Of a stretch of 6,277 nucleotides of DNA, positions 6,242 to 6,277 are shown piece after piece; within the stretch, counting starts at the first letter, position 1, and each line of letters opens with the position of its first letter. Origin of the DNA: Candidatus Peregrinibacteria bacterium (lineage in GTDB: Bacteria > Patescibacteriota > Gracilibacteria > Peribacterales > Peribacteraceae); the NCBI GenBank assembly GCA_016866815.1, contig VGKZ01000064.1:1-6277 (forward strand), read 5' to 3'. The notes beneath the pieces were generated by a model that was given only the letters and a program-made list of their open reading frames with translations, did not search any database and was not told the DNA's origin. A program made the position numbers and the translations under genes.

Positions 6242-6277
6242 GGGCAATTAGCTCAGTTGGTTAGAGCGTCACATTGA
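6242..6277 (+). tRNA. tRNA gene, 5' half, truncated by window end (anticodon GAN)
   Basis: The cloverleaf 5' half is clear: acceptor strand GGGCAAT (6242-6248), T8-A9, D stem GCTC (6251-6254) pairing with GAGC (6264-6267), D loop AGTTGGTTA with the conserved GG, G26, anticodon-stem strand TCACA (6269-6273), and loop T32-T33. Bases 34 and 35 are G and A, the last two of the window. The anticodon is therefore GAN. Val (GAC) or Ile (GAT) fits the standard D-arm pattern best and Phe (GAA) is possible. The acceptor 3' strand should read ATTGCCC beyond the window. The C before the gene and the GGGCAATTAGCTC start are repeated upstream at 6080-6093. Confidence 0.85.

Noticed and set aside
5895..6277. 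Open frames of 118 and 66 codons across the hairpin region and tRNA
   Set aside because: Their peptides (TPACRQAG, ACLPAG, QLAQLVRAS) are translations of the palindrome and the tRNA gene, a common source of false ORFs.
1..6277. CRISPR array, transposase, toxin-antitoxin pair or phage genes
   Set aside because: I found no regularly spaced direct repeats, no DDE or recombinase motifs and no paired small toxin-type ORFs.

Overview
The window looks like a fragment of a bacterial chromosome from the Candidate Phyla Radiation (Patescibacteria), possibly a Peregrinibacteria-like lineage. The reasons are indirect: a small two-helix membrane protein of a type I recall as very common in CPR genomes; a very large orphan protein; GC-rich intergenic palindromes of the CCTGCC/GGCAGG kind that I recall as frequent in CPR genomes; and base composition that looks balanced to slightly GC-rich by eye (not counted). 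The standard genetic code fits: TAA, TAG and TGA all end genes, and there is no in-frame TGA inside the 1536-codon gene. The phylum assignment is inference; no rRNA is present.

Layout from left to right: (1) the last 48 codons of ftsZ on the + strand, recognised from the conserved C-terminal peptide, with a terminator-like hairpin after it. (2) Convergent to it, a minus-strand gene block read from right to left: a 159-aa membrane protein, a 1536-aa protein with an HEEGH metallopeptidase-type motif, and dut (dUTPase). The membrane protein and the large protein are joined stop-to-start (TAAATG). A short ORF with a strong Shine-Dalgarno lies between the large gene and dut and overlaps the dut start. 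(3) A noncoding stretch of about 355 bases upstream of this block. It carries a -10 box firing leftwards, a possible promoter firing rightwards, a tight cluster of hairpins and palindromes, and fragments that repeat parts of the tRNA beside it. (4) The 5' half of a tRNA gene, cut by the window end inside the anticodon.

ftsZ (division) and dut (nucleotide-pool cleaning) are housekeeping genes. The candidate undescribed system is the membrane protein plus giant HEEGH protein pair. Its zero-gap arrangement implies coordinated synthesis, and one reading is a membrane-associated partner for a large cytoplasmic metalloprotein. Its function cannot be read from the sequence.
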